Shown here: in pieces, positions 1 through 6,121 of the stretch
Layout of the letters: each line of letters starts with the position of its first letter
Numbering within the stretch: position 1 is the stretch's first letter
Assembly (NCBI GenBank): GCA_020216845.1
Contig: JAIWNK010000150.1
Span: forward strand, 1-10,000
Origin: Anaerolinea sp.
GTDB taxonomy: Bacteria; Chloroflexota; Anaerolineae; Anaerolineales; Anaerolineaceae
DNA: 10,000 nucleotides
Reading direction: 5' to 3'
The notes under the pieces: model-generated
What the model was told of the DNA's origin: nothing
Databases searched by the model: none
Seen by the model: only the letters and a program-made list of their open reading frames with translations
Program-made: the position numbers and the translations under genes

Positions 1-200
1 TCGGCCTGCTCTTTGAGAACAACCACATAGTCTGAAGCACCCTTGGCGTTGATCACATTCAACACCGCCGGTTCGACTTTGTCCAGCCCCTGCGGGGCTG
101 CTTGCGGGGCTTCTCCTGCGCTCACTGGCTGAGCCAGGCTAAACAACATCCCAGCCAGCAACAGCAGAGAGAAAACACTTTGCAAAAACTTTTTACTCAT
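1..200 (-). CDS. Secreted protein, N-terminal part only; possibly an S8 (subtilisin-like) peptidase
   Basis: The reading frame starts at the ATG at 200-198 and is still open at the window edge, so only the first 66 residues are visible. It begins with a typical signal peptide: MSKKF, then a hydrophobic core (about residues 9-22, rich in Leu) and a likely signal peptidase I site after AQPVSA (about residue 29). The mature start is Ala/Pro/Gln-rich. It continues with LDKVEPAVLNVI and SDYVVVLKEQAD, which resembles the inhibitor/propeptide start of secreted S8 peptidases (a KVEPAVL-type helix, then a DYVVVLKEQAD-type strand). That family call is my inference, because no catalytic residue lies inside the window. 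An AAGGA Shine-Dalgarno sequence sits a few bases upstream of the ATG. The export signal is clear; the enzymatic function is not. Confidence 0.6.
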   Translation of the reverse strand, partial: MSKKFLQSVFSLLLLAGMLFSLAQPVSAGEAPQAAPQGLDKVEPAVLNVINAKGASDYVVVLKEQA

Positions 201-470
201 TTTGTGTTCCTTTTGTTTGGAAGTTCAATCGGATACCAACAACAAGCTTTTTGTGACACAACGTCACCGACACAAGCACAACACAAACCCTGTTCGAAAA
301 ACCACCTCCTTCCAACACACAAATACACAAAAACCAAAACTGCGTTCAAGCGGCTTTACCACTCAAACAGCAAAGGGTTTTAACAATCCACTGCGTAACC
401 AATGAGTTGTCATGCAAAAGCAATCAAATCCGGCAATAAGGGTCAGAAAAAGTTAATCGAAGATGAGAGA
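201..470 (-). promoter_or_regulatory. Long GT-rich 5' leader of the secreted protein gene
   Basis: If transcription starts about 7 bp after the -10 box at 477-482, the mRNA has a leader of roughly 270 nt before the ATG at 200. The stretch is AT-rich compared with its neighbours. Between about 241 and 345 it is strikingly skewed: almost only A and C on the plus strand, so the transcript is G/U-rich. It contains a GGAAGGAGGTGG tract (about 303-314) resembling a strong Shine-Dalgarno sequence, but no convincing reading frame follows it. It also has a small GTGAC/GTCAC inverted repeat (253-257 and 263-267). I recognise no riboswitch class here. Confidence 0.45.
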
Positions 471-476
471 TAAATG

Positions 477-506
477 ATTATAGACACATTTTCAAGCAAA
501 TGTCAA
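477..506 (-). promoter_or_regulatory. Consensus housekeeping-sigma promoter for the secreted protein gene
   Basis: On the minus strand the -35 box TTGACA lies at 506-501 and the -10 box TATAAT at 482-477, with an 18-bp spacer. Both hexamers match the sigma-70/SigA consensus exactly. The promoter starts only about 26 bp after the ABC-F stop codon and points towards the secreted protein gene, so that gene need not depend on ABC-F transcription. The start point would be near 470. Confidence 0.85.
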
Positions 507-531
507 GATAAATCGCCGAATCTCCAAGGAA

Positions 532-2430
532 TCAAGGATGTTCGTCAGAAGTCTCTTCCGCCAGCTGCATCCAGGCTTCCAGGCTTTGTTCCAACGCCTG
601 TTGGGCCTGTTGATAAGCCTGACTGAGCGCCAACACGCGCGCCGCATCCGCCGGCGGATGCTCCAACAAACCGCTCAGGCGAGCCAATTCCGCCTCCTGA
701 GCGCTGATTTGCGCTTCCAGAGCTTGCCGTTGTGCAATCCGTTGTCGTTCTTTGTTGGTTTTGCCAGCCGGGCGCACCGACGGGGTTGCCGGGCGCACCG
801 GTGCGGCAGCAGAAGAAGGCAAAACCGCCGCGGCGCTCTCAAGTGCCTGCCGATATTCGCTATACGTCCCTTCAAAAATACGCAATTGACGGGCATGCGG
901 GCGCACTTCCCAAATCTGCGTTGCCAGGGCATCCAGCAAATATCGGTCGTGCGAGACAAGCAAAATCGTGCCGCGGTACTCGGCCAGCATGGCCTGCAAT
1001 GTCTCCTGCGCCGGCAGATCCAGGTGATTGGTCGGCTCATCCAAGAGCAACAAATTGGCGCCCTGCAAAGACAGGCAAGCCAACGCCAGGCGGCTGCGCT
1101 CCCCACCCGAAAGGGATTGCACACTTTGAAAAACATCCTCGCCGCTGAACAAAAACCGCGCCAGCAACGCCCGCCCTTCTGCCGGGGTCAACTGCGGAGC
1201 GGTGGCCAAAATCTCTTCCAGCAGACTATGAGCCGGATTGAGGCTCTCATGCGCCTGTGCAAAGTAGCCGATCTTCAGCCCGGCGCCCAGGCTCAGCTCA
1301 CCGCGCAAAGGCGGCACCTGCCCGAGCAAAGTCTTCAGGAAAGTGGTCTTGCCGGCGCCATTCGGCCCCCAAATGGCAGCGCATTCACCGCGCCGCAGCA
1401 CCAGGTCGGGCACCTCAAAGAGCGGCTGTTGCACCTCATACCCAACCACCAGCCCATGCGTCTGCAACACCAAATCGCCCGAACGTGATACCGGCTCAAG
1501 GCGCAAGTGCAGGCGGCGCGGCTGTGGCGGCGGCGTCTGCTGCGCCTCTGCCAGCATTCGATCCAATCGTTTGCGACGACCTTGCGCCTGCCGCGAATTT
1601 TGCCCGGCCAGATTACGGCGGATGTAGTCTTGTTCTTTTTCCACCAGGGCGCGCTGCGCCTCATATTCCTCAATGCGCCGGGCATACCGCTCGGCGCGCT
1701 GCGCCAAATAGGCCGTGTAATTGCCGCGATACGTCTCCAGCATCGGCGTCATCTCCCAGATCTCCCCCACCACCCGGTCAAGAAAATACCGGTCGTGTGA
1801 GATGATCAACGCCGCCCCCGGCCAATCCGCCAGATAGGCTTCCAACCATTCCACCGCACTCGTATCCAGGTGATTGGTCGGCTCATCCAAAAACAACACG
1901 TCATGTTCCCCCAACAACAAGCGCGCCAACGCAGCTCGCGTGCGCTGCCCGCCCGAAAGCTGCATCAACGGACGTTCAAAATCGTGCGTCGAGAAGCCCA
2001 ACCCGGTCAGCGTCTGCCGAATGCGCACCTCGTAGGTATAGCCACCGCGCCGCTCAAACGTCTCCTGCAAACGGCCATAGGTCTCCAGCAATTCCGGCTG
2101 CTGACTGAGCTGCCCCTCCATGCGGCGCAGTTCATCCTGGAGGGCCAACAACTCATCGAACACTGTTCGGCATTCCTGCCACAACGTCAGCGGCGAATCG
2201 AGGTGCGCCTGCTGCGGCAGATAGCCCATGCGCAGACCACGCGCCCGCTGCACCTCCCCGGCAGAGGGCTCTTCCAGCCCCAACAAAATGCGCACCAAGG
2301 TCGTCTTGCCCACCCCATTCGCCCCCACCAAACCAATACGCGCCCGCTGCGGAATCGACAGACTCAGGTCGCCAAAAATATCGTTGGCGCCAAAAGATTT
2401 GCTCAGCCCATTTGCTTGAATCAAAGACAT
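532..2430 (-). CDS. ABC-F family ATPase (ribosome-associated, YdiF/Uup-like)
   Basis: 632 residues with two nucleotide-binding domains in one chain and no membrane segment, the hallmark of ABC-F proteins, which act on the ribosome rather than in transport. NBD1 has Walker A GANGVGKTT (36-44), signature LSGGQ (158-162), Walker B ending in LFLDEPTNHLD (179-189) and the H-loop His212. NBD2 has Walker A GPNGAGKTT (355-363), signature LSGGE (440-444), LLLDEPTNHLD (461-471) and His494. A charged helical linker (about 240-310) corresponds to the P-site tRNA interaction motif. The C-terminal tail (about 570-632) looks like a coiled coil, as in Uup/YdiF. I chose the ATG at 2430, which gives the family's MSLIQANGLSKSFG-type start; the frame is open further upstream to 2541 but that part overlaps the divergent gene and looks non-coding. 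Whether it is a translation factor or an antibiotic-resistance type cannot be decided from the motifs. Confidence 0.93.
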   Translation of the reverse strand: MSLIQANGLSKSFGANDIFGDLSLSIPQRARIGLVGANGVGKTTLVRILLGLEEPSAGEVQRARGLRMGYLPQQAHLDSPLTLWQECRTVFDELLALQDELRRMEGQLSQQPELLETYGRLQETFERRGGYTYEVRIRQTLTGLGFSTHDFERPLMQLSGGQRTRAALARLLLGEHDVLFLDEPTNHLDTSAVEWLEAYLADWPGAALIISHDRYFLDRVVGEIWEMTPMLETYRGNYTAYLAQRAERYARRIEEYEAQRALVEKEQDYIRRNLAGQNSRQAQGRRKRLDRMLAEAQQTPPPQPRRLHLRLEPVSRSGDLVLQTHGLVVGYEVQQPLFEVPDLVLRRGECAAIWGPNGAGKTTFLKTLLGQVPPLRGELSLGAGLKIGYFAQAHESLNPAHSLLEEILATAPQLTPAEGRALLARFLFSGEDVFQSVQSLSGGERSRLALACLSLQGANLLLLDEPTNHLDLPAQETLQAMLAEYRGTILLVSHDRYLLDALATQIWEVRPHARQLRIFEGTYSEYRQALESAAAVLPSSAAAPVRPATPSVRPAGKTNKERQRIAQRQALEAQISAQEAELARLSGLLEHPPADAARVLALSQAYQQAQQALEQSLEAWMQLAEETSDEHP

Positions 2431-2438
2431 CGCCCCCA

Positions 2439-2468
2439 AGTATACCAAAGGTTGCCAATCGTAGTAAA
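2439..2468 (-). promoter_or_regulatory. Extended -10 promoter for the ABC-F gene, probably leaderless
   Basis: On the minus strand a TATACT -10 box (2444-2439) preceded by TGG gives an extended -10 element. A weak -35 candidate, TTTACT (2468-2463), lies 18 bp upstream. Only 8 nt separate the -10 box from the ATG, so transcription would start at or within about 2 nt of the start codon. The only purine-rich run before the ATG is a GGGGG ending about 2 nt away, too close to work as a Shine-Dalgarno site. This supports a leaderless mRNA but does not prove it. Confidence 0.55.
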
Positions 2469-2470
2469 AT
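2442..2470 (+). promoter_or_regulatory. Putative promoter for the sensor kinase gene, overlapping the ABC-F promoter
   Basis: A TAAAAT -10-like box (2465-2470) lies 7 nt before the kinase ATG at 2478. The hexamer at the expected -35 position (2442-2447) is a poor match. There is no Shine-Dalgarno sequence before the ATG (the preceding bases are ACTCCTG), so the transcript may be leaderless. The box coincides with the -35 region of the opposing ABC-F promoter. Confidence 0.4.
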
Positions 2471-2477
2471 ACTCCTG

Positions 2478-4166
2478 ATGGAAACCGCAAACACCCCCAC
2501 CAACCTTGACCCGCAAGCCTTGCAAAACCGCCTGTTGACACTGCATCAGGCCAGCCTGGAATTGGTGCAAGAAATCTCCCTGCAAACCCTGCTGGAGCGC
2601 ATCACCGAGCTGGCACGCGAACAGGTTGGGGCGCGCTACGCTGCCCTGGGTGTGGTAGATGCAAACGGCGAACTGACCCGCTTCATCACCATCGGCATGA
2701 GTCAGGAAGAAATCGCCCGCATGAAACACCCCCCGCTCGGACTAGGGCTGATTGGCGCACTGATGCACTCCGCCCAGCCCATCCGCATTGCCGACATTCA
2801 AAATGACCCGCGCCGGGTTGGCTTCCCAACCCATCATCCGGTCATGCGCTCTTTTCTTGGCGTACCCATCCGTCAAGGCGAACGCCCCCTGGGGCAAATT
2901 TACCTGACCGACAAAGAAAACGGCGCCGAATTCACCGCCGAAGACCAAATGGTGATTGAGATGCTGGCAGCTTATGCCAGTGTTGCCATCACCAATGCCC
3001 GCCTCTACGAAAGCCTCATCGCCCGCGATCAGGCGCTCATCCGCCGCAACGAAAACCTGATGCTGCTCAACGAAATCGCCGTCACCCTGGCGACCGCCTC
3101 CGACATCGAGCAAATCCTCGGTCAGGCTGTGCAACAAGTGATGGATTACCTGCACCTGGAAGTCGGCGAAGTCTACCTGCGTCAGGAGGAAAGCAATCGC
3201 TTCAGCCTGAGCCTGCACCTGGGCAAACACACCGCCTACCTGTGGAAGTCGCCCCAATTCCTGCTTGGCGAAGGCACCCCCGGCCAAACTGCCCGCGATG
3301 GTCAACACCGTCTGTTGGAAGTTGCCCAAAACAAAGCAGAGCTCAACCCCGAAATTTGGGATTGTCTCAACTACGTTGCCAGTTTTCCGCTCAGCGGACG
3401 CAACGGCGTGTTGGGCGTCTTGTGCGTTGCCACCTGTCACTTACGCCCACCGGATGAGCTGGAGATGCAATTCCTCGGCAACATTGGCTCCTGGCTTGGC
3501 ACCGAGGTAGATAACGCCCGCCTCAGCCTGCAAGGCCGCCGCCTGGCCATCCTGGAAGAGCGCGAACGCATCGGCATGGACCTGCACGACGGCATCATTC
3601 AATCCATCTATGCCGTCGGCCTGACGCTGGAACATGCCCGTCTGTTGATGAGCGATGATCCAAGCAGCGCCCGCCGCCGCATCGAGCAGGCAATCAGCGA
3701 CCTGAACAGCACGATTCGTGACATTCGCACCTACATCCTTGACCTGCGCCCGCGTCAGCTGCACGACGAAAACCTGATGGATGGCCTACAACGCCTGGTC
3801 AATGAATTTCACACCAATTCCTTAATCGAAGCGGAACTGCAAGGCCCCAAAGATGGCTTCCCCGGCATGAGCGATGCCCAAGCCGTTGCTCTGTTTCACA
3901 TCTGTCAGGAGGCACTGGCCAACATTGCCAAACATGCCCGCGCCACACACGTTGAGGTAACCGTGTGGAAAACGAGCACCCGCGTCCTGCTGGAAGTGAG
4001 TGACAATGGCCGTGGCTTTGACCCCGAAAAAGTGACCCTGACGCTGGGGCATGGCCTCTCCAACATGCAAACCCGCGCCCGCAACGTGGGCGGTGAAGTC
4101 GAACTATCCTCCGAACCCGGTCAGGGCACATCCATTCTGGCTTGGGTACCCTATCAGGAGGCATAA
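2478..4166 (+). CDS. Cytoplasmic GAF-GAF sensor histidine kinase, NarL-type (HisKA_3/HATPase_c)
   Basis: 562 residues with no signal peptide or membrane segment, so it should sense an intracellular signal. A first GAF domain (about 37-175) includes the FLGVPIR and GQIYLTDK strands. A second, more divergent GAF-like domain spans about 195-347 (FPLSGRNGVLGVLCVA). The dimerisation/phosphoacceptor region of the HisKA_3 type has the ERERIGMDLHDGIIQSI motif with the presumed phosphorylated His370. The ATPase domain shows the N box QEALANIAKHA (Asn482), the G1 box DNGRGF (509-514) and the G2 box GHGLSNM (524-530). Such kinases normally phosphorylate LuxR/NarL-type response regulators, but none is encoded in this window, so the partner is elsewhere. 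The ATG at 2478 was chosen because the upstream in-frame ATG at 2412 would lie inside the ABC-F gene and adds a non-conserved tail. A methyltransferase gene follows 6 bp downstream. Confidence 0.92.
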   Translation: METANTPTNLDPQALQNRLLTLHQASLELVQEISLQTLLERITELAREQVGARYAALGVVDANGELTRFITIGMSQEEIARMKHPPLGLGLIGALMHSAQPIRIADIQNDPRRVGFPTHHPVMRSFLGVPIRQGERPLGQIYLTDKENGAEFTAEDQMVIEMLAAYASVAITNARLYESLIARDQALIRRNENLMLLNEIAVTLATASDIEQILGQAVQQVMDYLHLEVGEVYLRQEESNRFSLSLHLGKHTAYLWKSPQFLLGEGTPGQTARDGQHRLLEVAQNKAELNPEIWDCLNYVASFPLSGRNGVLGVLCVATCHLRPPDELEMQFLGNIGSWLGTEVDNARLSLQGRRLAILEERERIGMDLHDGIIQSIYAVGLTLEHARLLMSDDPSSARRRIEQAISDLNSTIRDIRTYILDLRPRQLHDENLMDGLQRLVNEFHTNSLIEAELQGPKDGFPGMSDAQAVALFHICQEALANIAKHARATHVEVTVWKTSTRVLLEVSDNGRGFDPEKVTLTLGHGLSNMQTRARNVGGEVELSSEPGQGTSILAWVPYQEA

Positions 4167-4172
4167 ACGCGC

Positions 4173-4925
4173 ATGGATTTGCAAAAAGCCGCCCAACGCG
4201 GCGAACCCTCGTATGTCTGGCGTGCCGGTCAGCAACGCCGCCTGGAAATGATCCGGCGCGCCGCCGGTGAACGCTTGAATGGCAAAATTCTGGAAGATGG
4301 CTGCGGGGTTGGGGCGTACCTGACCCGCCTTGCCGCAACTGCGCAGCAAACCATCGGGGTTGAAATTGAGCTGCCGCGCGCCCAACAGGCCCAAACGCTG
4401 CTGCGCCACACAGCTGCCGGGCGCAACGCACAGGCCGTGTGCGCCGCCGGCGAAGACCTGCCCCTGCCCGCCAACAGCGTTGACCTGGTGCTGAGCCACG
4501 AGGTGCTAGAACACGTCGGCGATGACCGTCAGGCAGTGTGCGAAATTGTGCGCGTGCTGCGCCCGGGCGGGCGGTTGGTGCTGTTTTGCCCCAACCGCGG
4601 CTACCCCTTTGAAACACACGGCATCTACTGGCGCGGGCGCTATCATTTTGGCAACAAGCCCTTCGTCAACTGGCTGCCGCGCCGCTGGCGCGACCGCCTG
4701 GCACCGCACGTGCGCGTCTATGACCGCCGCGACCTGCAAGCCCTGTTTGCCGGGCTGCCGGTGCGCTTTGTTGAACGAACCATCATCTTCGGCGCCTATG
4801 ACAACATCATTGCCCGTGCCCCGGCCCTCGGACGGGCATTGCGGGCTGTGCTTCAATGGCTGGAACGCACCCCGCTGCGCATCTTTGGCCTATCCCATTT
4901 CTGGGTGGTGGAAAAAACGAGCTGA
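4173..4925 (+). CDS. Class I SAM-dependent methyltransferase (Methyltransf_11 type)
   Basis: 250 residues with a Rossmann-fold methyltransferase core. Motif I is ILEDGCGVGAYL (39-50), the glycine-rich SAM loop. An acidic residue ends the second strand (VEIE, about 63-66). GEDLPLP (93-99) binds the adenine side, LSHEVLEHV (108-116) is the post-I region, and LRPGGRLVLFCPN (129-141) is motif III. The C-terminal 100 residues (with RYHFG, RVYDRRDL and a final FWVVEK strand) would determine the substrate, which I cannot name; lipid, quinone or small-molecule acceptors are all possible. The gene starts 6 bp after the kinase stop codon, and an AGGAGG Shine-Dalgarno sequence (4156-4161) lies inside the end of the kinase gene, so the two are surely co-transcribed and probably coupled. 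The stop codon directly abuts that of the convergent gene. Confidence 0.88.
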   Translation: MDLQKAAQRGEPSYVWRAGQQRRLEMIRRAAGERLNGKILEDGCGVGAYLTRLAATAQQTIGVEIELPRAQQAQTLLRHTAAGRNAQAVCAAGEDLPLPANSVDLVLSHEVLEHVGDDRQAVCEIVRVLRPGGRLVLFCPNRGYPFETHGIYWRGRYHFGNKPFVNWLPRRWRDRLAPHVRVYDRRDLQALFAGLPVRFVERTIIFGAYDNIIARAPALGRALRAVLQWLERTPLRIFGLSHFWVVEKTS

Positions 4926-5810
4926 TTACTGCAACCGCAAATCGTAAATTCCATCCACCACGGGGAAGCGCCAACCGCAAGCCGGGCAAATCAGCTCCGG
5001 CGGCGTATCCGGCAAAGTAGCCTGTTCGCAAGCCGGGCAACGGAAGAAACCGGTCGGCGCTGTTTGTGCATCGCCGCGCACATGCGCCCTGACAAACACA
5101 CTCGGCGAAAGCTGCCAGGCATCGCCGGTCAGCTGCGCCAGGCTATCCATCCACACCAACAAACGCAACGGCAGCAAGCGCTTGAACAAGCCCATGCGAA
5201 AATGCGAAACCGTCAATTGCCGCTCGACCACAAAGCCGCTGCTTTGCAACCAGGTGCGCACCGTTGCCGGGTGAAAGTCAAAATTCAGCGCCACAAACTC
5301 AATCGGCTCAGGGGTATAGGGGCTCCAGGTCTGCCGACGCAACGCATAGCGCAGCATCGCCTTCAGATTGCGCTTGTTGGCAAACTCCAAAATAAACGTA
5401 CTGTTGGGTTGCAACACCCGCCGCACCTCCTGCAAGGCGCGCCGCGCCTCCGCCAGGTGATGCAACACACGAATCATCGTTGCGCCATCGAACACCCCAT
5501 CCACAAACGGTAAATGGTACACATCCGCCGCCACATAGCGATAACGCTCACTGCGCCCCAAACGCGCCTGCGCCTGCTGAAGCTGCGTCAGCGAATAATC
5601 CAGCAAAACAACATTTTGATACCCGCCATAGCGCGGTGTGTTGCGTCCGGCCCCTGCGCCCACCTCCAGCAACAGCTGACCACTCGCCGGCAAAAGGCGT
5701 CGCAGCGCCACAGCCTCTACCGCGTCTTCATAGGCCCGGCCACCCTGTTCCCAAAACGACGTTTGATAGTCTGAACCTTCGTAATCACAAATGGGGGGAG
5801 TATCGTTCAT
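4926..5810 (-). CDS. SAM-dependent methyltransferase with C-terminal Trm112-like zinc ribbon
   Basis: 294 residues. The N-terminal methyltransferase core shows motif I LLLEVGAGAGRNT (46-58), an acidic second strand end (LLDYS, Asp71), AADVYHLPF (95-102) and MIRVLHHLAEA (112-122), followed by VLQPNSTFILEFANKRN. The middle (about 150-240) is a substrate-specific insert with no motif I can name. The C-terminal 40 residues form a separate zinc ribbon: CPAC at 258-261 and CPAC at 275-278, then FPVVDGIYDL, as in Trm112p-like (UPF0434) domains. In trans, Trm112 proteins activate methyltransferases; here a similar module is fused in cis. The start ATG at 5810 has only a weak Shine-Dalgarno context, and an in-frame TGA directly precedes it, which fixes the start. 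It lies downstream of the SRP RNA gene and converges on the other methyltransferase with zero intergenic bases. Confidence 0.88.
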   Translation of the reverse strand: MNDTPPICDYEGSDYQTSFWEQGGRAYEDAVEAVALRRLLPASGQLLLEVGAGAGRNTPRYGGYQNVVLLDYSLTQLQQAQARLGRSERYRYVAADVYHLPFVDGVFDGATMIRVLHHLAEARRALQEVRRVLQPNSTFILEFANKRNLKAMLRYALRRQTWSPYTPEPIEFVALNFDFHPATVRTWLQSSGFVVERQLTVSHFRMGLFKRLLPLRLLVWMDSLAQLTGDAWQLSPSVFVRAHVRGDAQTAPTGFFRCPACEQATLPDTPPELICPACGWRFPVVDGIYDLRLQ

Positions 5811-5840
5811 TCAGCCATCCACTCGTCATCCACAAATGTC

Positions 5841-5861
5841 AAAGAGAGAAAATGCGCCGGG
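5841..5861 (-). terminator. U-rich tract closing the SRP RNA transcript
   Basis: On the minus strand the 3' strand of the SRP RNA terminal helix (GCCCGGCGC, ending at 5854) is followed by ATTTTCTCTCTTT. A very GC-rich helix followed by a U-rich tract would act as an intrinsic terminator. A TTGACA hexamer (5842-5837) overlaps the end of the tract and could be a -35 box for the methyltransferase gene, but I see no good -10 box at the right distance. Confidence 0.65.
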
Positions 5862-5961
5862 CAGGATCTCCGGCGGCGCCCAGAATGGCCTCCTTACCGT
5901 TGCTTCCTCTCAGACCTGGCGGGGTTCGGTGGTTTCTGCCGCGCCGGTCCCACCCGGTCGC
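5850..5961 (-). ncRNA. ffs: Signal recognition particle RNA, 4.5S type (bacterial small SRP RNA)
   Basis: The RNA part of the signal recognition particle binds Ffh and takes nascent membrane and secreted proteins to FtsY and the translocon. The core, read on the minus strand at 5920-5891, is GCCAGGTCTGAGAG then GAAGCAACGGTAAGG. This matches the universally conserved helix 8: AGG...AGCA internal loop bases, a GNRA tetraloop (GAGA) and the GGTAAGG tail. The 5' end GCGACCGGG (5961-5953) pairs with CCCGGCGC (5861-5854) through 8 base pairs with one bulged A. The helix continues (G5951-A5948 with 5866-5863, C5947-G5942 with 5875-5870), giving a single long hairpin of about 110 nt. The promoter-predicted start (5961) coincides with the first base of this helix. 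It is a short form without an Alu domain. Exact ends are estimates. Confidence 0.95.
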
Positions 5962-5967
5962 GGCTTA

Positions 5968-5996
5968 AGCATACCGCAGGAAGCCCAAGCTGTCAA
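5968..5996 (-). promoter_or_regulatory. Promoter of the SRP RNA gene
   Basis: On the minus strand TTGACA (5996-5991) and TATGCT (5973-5968) are separated by 17 bp. Counting 7 bp from the -10 box puts the start at G5961, exactly the first paired base of the SRP RNA. The agreement between promoter spacing and RNA structure makes both calls stronger. Confidence 0.88.
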
Positions 5997-6121
5997 CCGT
6001 TGCAAACAGCAACGCGCGGCACCGCCATTTGCCAGTTTGAAAAGGCGCGACGGAGCAACCCTTCTTGTCGAAGCGCATCAGTTTCTCACCGGCGGGCCGC
6101 CAATGACAAAAAGGCAGCTTT
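5997..6121. other. Non-coding spacer between recN and the SRP RNA promoter
   Basis: About 125 bp after the recN stop codon. No gene, RNA motif or convincing terminator is visible. A GC palindrome GGCGGGCCGCC (6091-6101) is present but no T-tract follows it on the minus strand, so it is not a standard intrinsic terminator for recN. Confidence 0.5.

Noticed and set aside
253..267. GTGAC/GTCAC inverted repeat as an operator or hairpin
   Set aside because: It has only 5-bp arms and could be chance; it matches no operator I know, so it is noted only as part of the leader.
310..400. Possible cyclic-di-GMP (GEMM) riboswitch, suggested by a GTGGTAAAGCC stretch on the minus strand
   Set aside because: The diagnostic GEMM core (CGCAAAGCCTCCGG type) and tetraloop-receptor parts are missing, so the likeness is superficial.
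102..405. Two overlapping plus-strand frames in the leader region of the secreted protein gene
   Set aside because: Their residues (runs of Gln, Thr, Lys, His) reflect the A/C-rich base skew; they lack a good Shine-Dalgarno site and overlap the signal-peptide gene and its leader.
538..1488. Long plus-strand open frame (316 codons) opposite the ABC-F gene
   Set aside because: It is antisense to a clear ABC-F ATPase with all motifs in place; its translation is low-complexity, Arg/Gln-rich and shows no domain.
2412..2477. Upstream in-frame ATG for the sensor kinase
   Set aside because: It would begin inside the ABC-F gene and add 22 residues without family character; the ATG at 2478 has a -10 box at a fitting distance.
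3799..4617. Minus-strand open frame of 272 codons across the kinase and methyltransferase junction
   Set aside because: It is a shadow of two well-supported plus-strand genes, with Arg/Gly/Ala-rich composition and no motif.
6091..6101. GC-rich palindrome after recN as a terminator
   Set aside because: The arms are short with almost no loop, and no T-tract follows on the minus strand.
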